DNA of 54,416 nt, from positions 1 through 54,416 of the forward strand of contig JAJEHX010000048.1 of the NCBI GenBank assembly GCA_022823465.1, given 5' to 3'. Shown here piece after piece: positions 51,366 to 54,416 of the stretch; within the stretch, counting starts at the first letter, position 1, and every line of letters begins with the position of its first letter. Source of the DNA: Candidatus Latescibacterota bacterium (GTDB lineage Bacteria > JAAXHH01). The notes below the pieces were generated by a model that searched no databases, was not told where the DNA came from, and was given only the letters and a program-made list of their open reading frames with translations. The position numbers were made by a program, and so were the translations under genes.

Positions 51366-52325
51366 ATGCATCCTATTCTCCCCGAAATACTTAGCGCGGA
51401 AGAACGTATCCGGTCCCATGTCCTTCAAACGCCCCTGATTCACTCCATGCCGCTCTCGGCTATGGCGGGGGCGGATGTCCATCTGAAGATGGAAAGCGAG
51501 CAGCATACCAATTCCTTCAAGGCCCGCGGGGCCATGAACAAGGTACTCTCGCTTACCGGCGAGGGACGGTCCCGCGGCGTGGTGACGGCCTCGACGGGAA
51601 ACCACGCGCAGGGCGTGGCCCGGGCCTGCATGATCGCCGGCTGTCCGGGCACCATCTATCTGCCCCGGCGTGTGGATCCATCCAAGGCGGAAGCGATCGG
51701 TCAGTACCCCGTCGACCTCGTCTTCCACGAAGGAAACGCGCTGGAAACGGAATTGCACGCCAAGCACCAGGCCGACGTCCTGGACCGGGTGTGGATATCG
51801 CCTTACAACGATCCGCAGATCATCGGCGGCCAAGGCACCATCGGTATCGAACTGTCGCGTCAGTTGCCGTCCATCGACGATGTCTTCGTCACCGTCGGAG
51901 GCGGGGGCCTGATCTGTGGGATCGCCGTCTACCTGAAGGAAAAGATGCCCGGCACGCGGATCATCGGCTGCCAGCCCGAACGGTCGGCGGCCATGTACCA
52001 CTGTGTGCGCGCCGGGCGGATCGTAAGCACCGAGCACCGCGAAACGCTGTCGGATGGTTCGGCGGGCGACGTGGAACCGGGGTCGATCACCTTCCCGATC
52101 TGCCGCGACCTGGTGGACGACTACATCCTGGTCTCGGAGGAAGAAATCGGCGAGGCCATCCGGTTCATGGTCGAAACGCATCACAAGATCGTCGAGGGCG
52201 CCGCCGGCGTTTCCGTGGCCGCGTTGCTGAAGCGAAAAGACGTATTCCGGGGACGCACCGTGGCCATCGTCATCTGCGGCGCCAACATCGCCGCGTCGAC
52301 GCTCTCGGCCGTGCTGGCTGGTTGA
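51366..52325 (+). CDS. threonine/serine ammonia-lyase (PLP)
   Basis: This 319-residue fold type II PLP enzyme has NSFKARGA (Schiff-base Lys52), STGNHAQGVA (phosphate and carboxylate contacts), the GGGGL glycine loop and VEGAAGVSVAAL. It lacks the C-terminal ACT domain, so it is of the short, catabolic TdcB/serine racemase-like type. It yields 2-oxobutyrate or pyruvate plus ammonia. The ribosome site is weak. The last bases are duplicated after the stop. Confidence 0.9.
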   Translation: MHPILPEILSAEERIRSHVLQTPLIHSMPLSAMAGADVHLKMESEQHTNSFKARGAMNKVLSLTGEGRSRGVVTASTGNHAQGVARACMIAGCPGTIYLPRRVDPSKAEAIGQYPVDLVFHEGNALETELHAKHQADVLDRVWISPYNDPQIIGGQGTIGIELSRQLPSIDDVFVTVGGGGLICGIAVYLKEKMPGTRIIGCQPERSAAMYHCVRAGRIVSTEHRETLSDGSAGDVEPGSITFPICRDLVDDYILVSEEEIGEAIRFMVETHHKIVEGAAGVSVAALLKRKDVFRGRTVAIVICGANIAASTLSAVLAG

Positions 52326-52361
52326 ATCCAACTCTCGGGTGTATTGACTGGTTGACTCCAA
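52313..52361. repeat. stop-codon echo after threonine dehydratase
   Basis: GCTGGCTGGTTGAATCCAA (coding end plus stop) is followed by TTGACTGGTTGACTCCAA near 52344. It is a two-copy degenerate repeat containing the stop codon. Confidence 0.6.
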
Positions 52362-52411
52362 TAAAAACGCACTGGTAATCATGACAGCCTCTCAATAAAC
52401 GGAAAGGTACC

Positions 52412-53824
52412 ATGTCCCAATCACGCCCGAACATCCTGTTCATCATGTCCGACGATCACGCGGCGCACGCCATTGGCGCCTATGGCAGCCGGATAAACAC
52501 GACGCCTCACATCGACCGCATCGCGGCGGAAGGCATGCGGTTCGACAACTGCTTCTGCACCAATTCCATCTGCACGCCCAGCCGGGCGGCCATCCTTACG
52601 GGCACGTACAACCATGTAAACGGGGTCACCACTCTGGATACGCACCTGGACGGCCGTCTGCTGAACTATCCAAAGGTGCTGCAGGAGCGCGGGTACCAGA
52701 CGGCGGTGATAGGCAAGTGGCATCTCGGCCACGGCGGCATCCACGATCCCACGGGCTTCGACTACTGGGACGTGCTCCCCGGTCAGGGTCTGTACCACGA
52801 TCCCGAGATGATCAGGATGGGGGAACGGACGAAACGAAGCGGGTATGCCACCGATCTCATCACGGACTATTCCCTGGACTGGCTGCGGGACCGCGATCCG
52901 GCACGCCCTTTCTGCCTCATGGTGCATCACAAGGCGCCACACCGTTCCTGGGAGCCCGACGACAAGCACGCGGACATGTACGAGGACGAGGACATTCCGG
53001 AGCCTGCGACCTTCGACGACGACTACTCGAACCGCGCCCAGGCCGCCGCGGCCGCCCGGATGCGGGTCGAAAGCGATCTAAACGCCGAGGACCTGAAGGT
53101 GCCCGTCCCGGAGCACCTGACCCCGGAAGAGGAGAAAAGCTGGAAGTACCAGCGGTATATCAAGGACTACCTGCGGTGCATCGCCTCGATCGATGACAAT
53201 GTGGGCAGGTTGCTGGACTACATCGATGAGGAAGGAATCGCGGACGACACGATCGTGATCTACACGTCCGACCAGGGGTTCTTTCTCGGCGACCATGGCT
53301 GGTACGACAAGCGCTTCATGTACGAAGAGTCCCTGCGCATGCCCTTCCTGATCCGCTACCCGAGAGAAGTGGCCCCGGGAACCGTGAACGGAGACATGAT
53401 CCTGAACGTCGACTTCCCGGCTACCTTCCTGGACTGCGCCGGCGTTGACGTGCCGCCGTCATTCCAGGGACGTTCGTTCCGGCCCCTGCTGCGTGGCGAG
53501 ACCCCGGCCGACTGGCAGACGTCCATGTACTACCGGTACTGGATGCACGGCGCCCACCACAACGTCTGCGCCCATTACGGCGTCCGGACCCTGCGGCACA
53601 AGCTGATCTACTACTACGGCGACCCACTCGGCCAGGAAGGCGCGGTTGGACCGAATATGGAACCGGAGTGGGAGCTCTTCGATCTGGAAAAGGATCCCTG
53701 CGAGTTGAACAGCGTTTATGCGGATCCCGATTACGCGGATGTGGTTGCGGAGTTGAAGGCGGAATTGAGGCGGTTGCAGGAACGCGTGGGCGATAAGCCG
53801 TATGACGACAAGCAGAATTCTTGA
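52412..53824 (+). CDS. sulfatase (formylglycine-dependent, type I)
   Basis: This 470-residue arylsulfatase-family enzyme has N-terminal RPNILFIMSDDH (metal Asp pair 14-15) and the formylglycine site CTPSRAAILTG with Cys54. GKWHLGHGG carries the conserved Lys/His, and IYTSDQGFFLGDHGWYDK completes the metal site. No signal peptide is seen, unlike many secreted sulfatases. It likely hydrolyses a sulfate ester of a sugar or small molecule. The Cys-type site needs a formylglycine-generating enzyme, which is not in the window. GGAAAGG precedes the ATG. Confidence 0.92.
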   Translation: MSQSRPNILFIMSDDHAAHAIGAYGSRINTTPHIDRIAAEGMRFDNCFCTNSICTPSRAAILTGTYNHVNGVTTLDTHLDGRLLNYPKVLQERGYQTAVIGKWHLGHGGIHDPTGFDYWDVLPGQGLYHDPEMIRMGERTKRSGYATDLITDYSLDWLRDRDPARPFCLMVHHKAPHRSWEPDDKHADMYEDEDIPEPATFDDDYSNRAQAAAAARMRVESDLNAEDLKVPVPEHLTPEEEKSWKYQRYIKDYLRCIASIDDNVGRLLDYIDEEGIADDTIVIYTSDQGFFLGDHGWYDKRFMYEESLRMPFLIRYPREVAPGTVNGDMILNVDFPATFLDCAGVDVPPSFQGRSFRPLLRGETPADWQTSMYYRYWMHGAHHNVCAHYGVRTLRHKLIYYYGDPLGQEGAVGPNMEPEWELFDLEKDPCELNSVYADPDYADVVAELKAELRRLQERVGDKPYDDKQNS

Positions 53825-54016
53825 TTCAGTACAATATACTTCTCAAGTACACAGTAATAAAAGGCGAGAGTTTTTGTGCATCGTATACTGATCAAACAGG
53901 GAGTGAATAATGTAATTAACCACCACGGAACTGAACTCTTGGTCGAGAAGATACATAACTGCTTGTCACGGCCAAAGGTGCATTAGTTTGTTCTGCACTG
54001 ATATCGTAATCTTGGA
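53825..54016. other. AT-rich intergenic region
   Basis: The sequence becomes AT-rich after the sulfatase, as at the left edge. No gene, hairpin terminator or clear promoter was recognised. Confidence 0.4.
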
Positions 54017-54295
54017 ATGATCCTGTCATTTGCAGATAAGGATACCGAGGAACTTTTCGAATCGGAAAGTAACCTTCGCTTTGCCGCTATTTCCCGTGTC
54101 GCGCTATGAAAACTGATTCAGCTGAATCAGGCCAATGAGCTCCGAGACCTCGCGACTCCGCCCGGTAACCGCCTTAAATCCCTCGAAGGTCGGCTCACGG
54201 GTCTTCATTCTATTCGCATAAACGAACAGTGGCGTATCACTTTCAGGTGGACGAACTCTGGCCCGAAAAAAGTTGCGATAACTGATTACCATTGA
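54017..54295 (+). pseudogene. higB: HigB/RelE-type toxin with in-frame TGA
   Basis: One frame of 92 codons reads MILSFADKDTEELFESES to [12 protein letters not shown] and ends ITDYH, the complete HigB killer-protein pattern and length. Codon 31 (54107-54109) is TGA, in the segment VAL[15 protein letters not shown], where relatives read VALRKL with Arg. A single CGA-to-TGA change would explain it. HigB cleaves mRNA on the ribosome, so truncation should abolish toxicity. The antitoxin gene follows 31 bases later. Confidence 0.75.
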
Positions 54296-54320
54296 CAATA
54301 CCCCTGTAACGTTATAGGAT
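54292..54320 (+). promoter_or_regulatory. candidate higA promoter
   Basis: TTGACA overlaps the toxin stop codon and is 17 bases from TAGGAT (54315-54320). The implied transcription start falls at or next to the higA ATG, which would make a leaderless message. Confidence 0.4.
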
Positions 54321-54326
54321 ATAACT

Positions 54327-54416
54327 ATGAACGATCCCATAACCCCAGGTGAGATTCTACTTGAGGAGTACCTCAAGCCGATGGGTATTTCACAAAACGC
54401 CATGGCACGTGCGATC
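54327..54416 (+). CDS. higA: HigA-type antitoxin, cut by window end
   Basis: Thirty codons are visible: [20 protein letters not shown] then [10 protein letters not shown]. This is the N-terminus of HigA/VapI-type Xre antitoxins, whose helix-turn-helix binds the operon promoter and whose body neutralises HigB. The gene order (toxin first) is that of higBA. The rest lies beyond the window. Confidence 0.85.
   Translation, partial: MNDPITPGEILLEEYLKPMGISQNAMARAI

Noticed and set aside
1-54416. Genome-wide UGA reassignment
   Set aside because: Many intact genes here end in TGA at the expected length (for example 5120, 10681, 29828, 30382), and core genes lack internal TGA.

Overview
The window is a GC-rich stretch (by eye about 60% G+C in the core) from a double-membraned bacterium. 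Support for an outer envelope comes from a DUF481-type outer-membrane protein, a MacB/HlyD-type exporter, a lipoprotein, Tat-type signals and UppP. The gene mix suggests an uncultured, probably free-living heterotroph of the Latescibacterota/Poribacteria/Gemmatimonadota kind: PhyH dioxygenase, several Gfo/Idh/MocA and SDR oxidoreductases, a mannonate-dehydratase-like enzyme, an enolase-superfamily enzyme, a sulfatase, LamG proteins and class V aminotransferases. This placement is inferred from gene content only; no phylogenetic marker was compared.

Layout. 1-650 is an AT-richer edge with a TPR-like fragment and an IS3 transposase remnant. 0.7-15.4 kb holds sugar and sugar-acid metabolism genes (PhyH, two Gfo/Idh/MocA enzymes, HpcH/HpaI aldolase, Ldh2-type dehydrogenase, GH32-like protein, PfkB kinase), two broken genes (a methyltransferase with tandem TGA codons and a frameshifted CPBP protease), two paralogous class V aminotransferases and a LamG protein. 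15.7-21.9 kb is a six-hairpin-like protein followed by a MacB-type ATPase, an FtsX-fold permease and an HlyD adaptor. 22.0-24.7 kb has a hydrolase, an MFS carrier and a small pyrophosphatase. 24.8-28.6 kb is a distinctly AT-richer island with a heterodimeric peptide-type ABC exporter and tiny ORFs. 28.6-31.3 kb has a broken YHGS protein, tRNA-Leu(CAG) with a clear promoter and terminator, smpB and two co-transcribed envelope genes. 31.5-37.8 kb has cupin, mannonate-dehydratase-like, mandelate-racemase-like, an ECF S component, a bifunctional-nuclease/UVR protein, DUF4416 and SDR genes. 37.9-43.9 kb is minus-strand and envelope-oriented (MFS, UVR protein, UppP, glycosyltransferase, dTDP-glucose dehydratase, molybdopterin protein). 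44.3-53.8 kb has an SDR, galactose mutarotase, a large DUF559-nuclease/UvrD-helicase fusion, a DSD1-type PLP enzyme, a SnoaL-like protein, threonine dehydratase and a sulfatase. The window ends in a HigBA-type toxin-antitoxin locus whose toxin carries a nonsense codon.

Two themes cross the window. First, gene boundaries repeatedly carry short degenerate tandem repeats, and several start inside the 3' end of the upstream gene and re-copy its stop codon. Second, accessory, AT-richer genes are damaged by in-frame TGA codons or a frameshift, while core genes are intact and use TGA as an ordinary stop.
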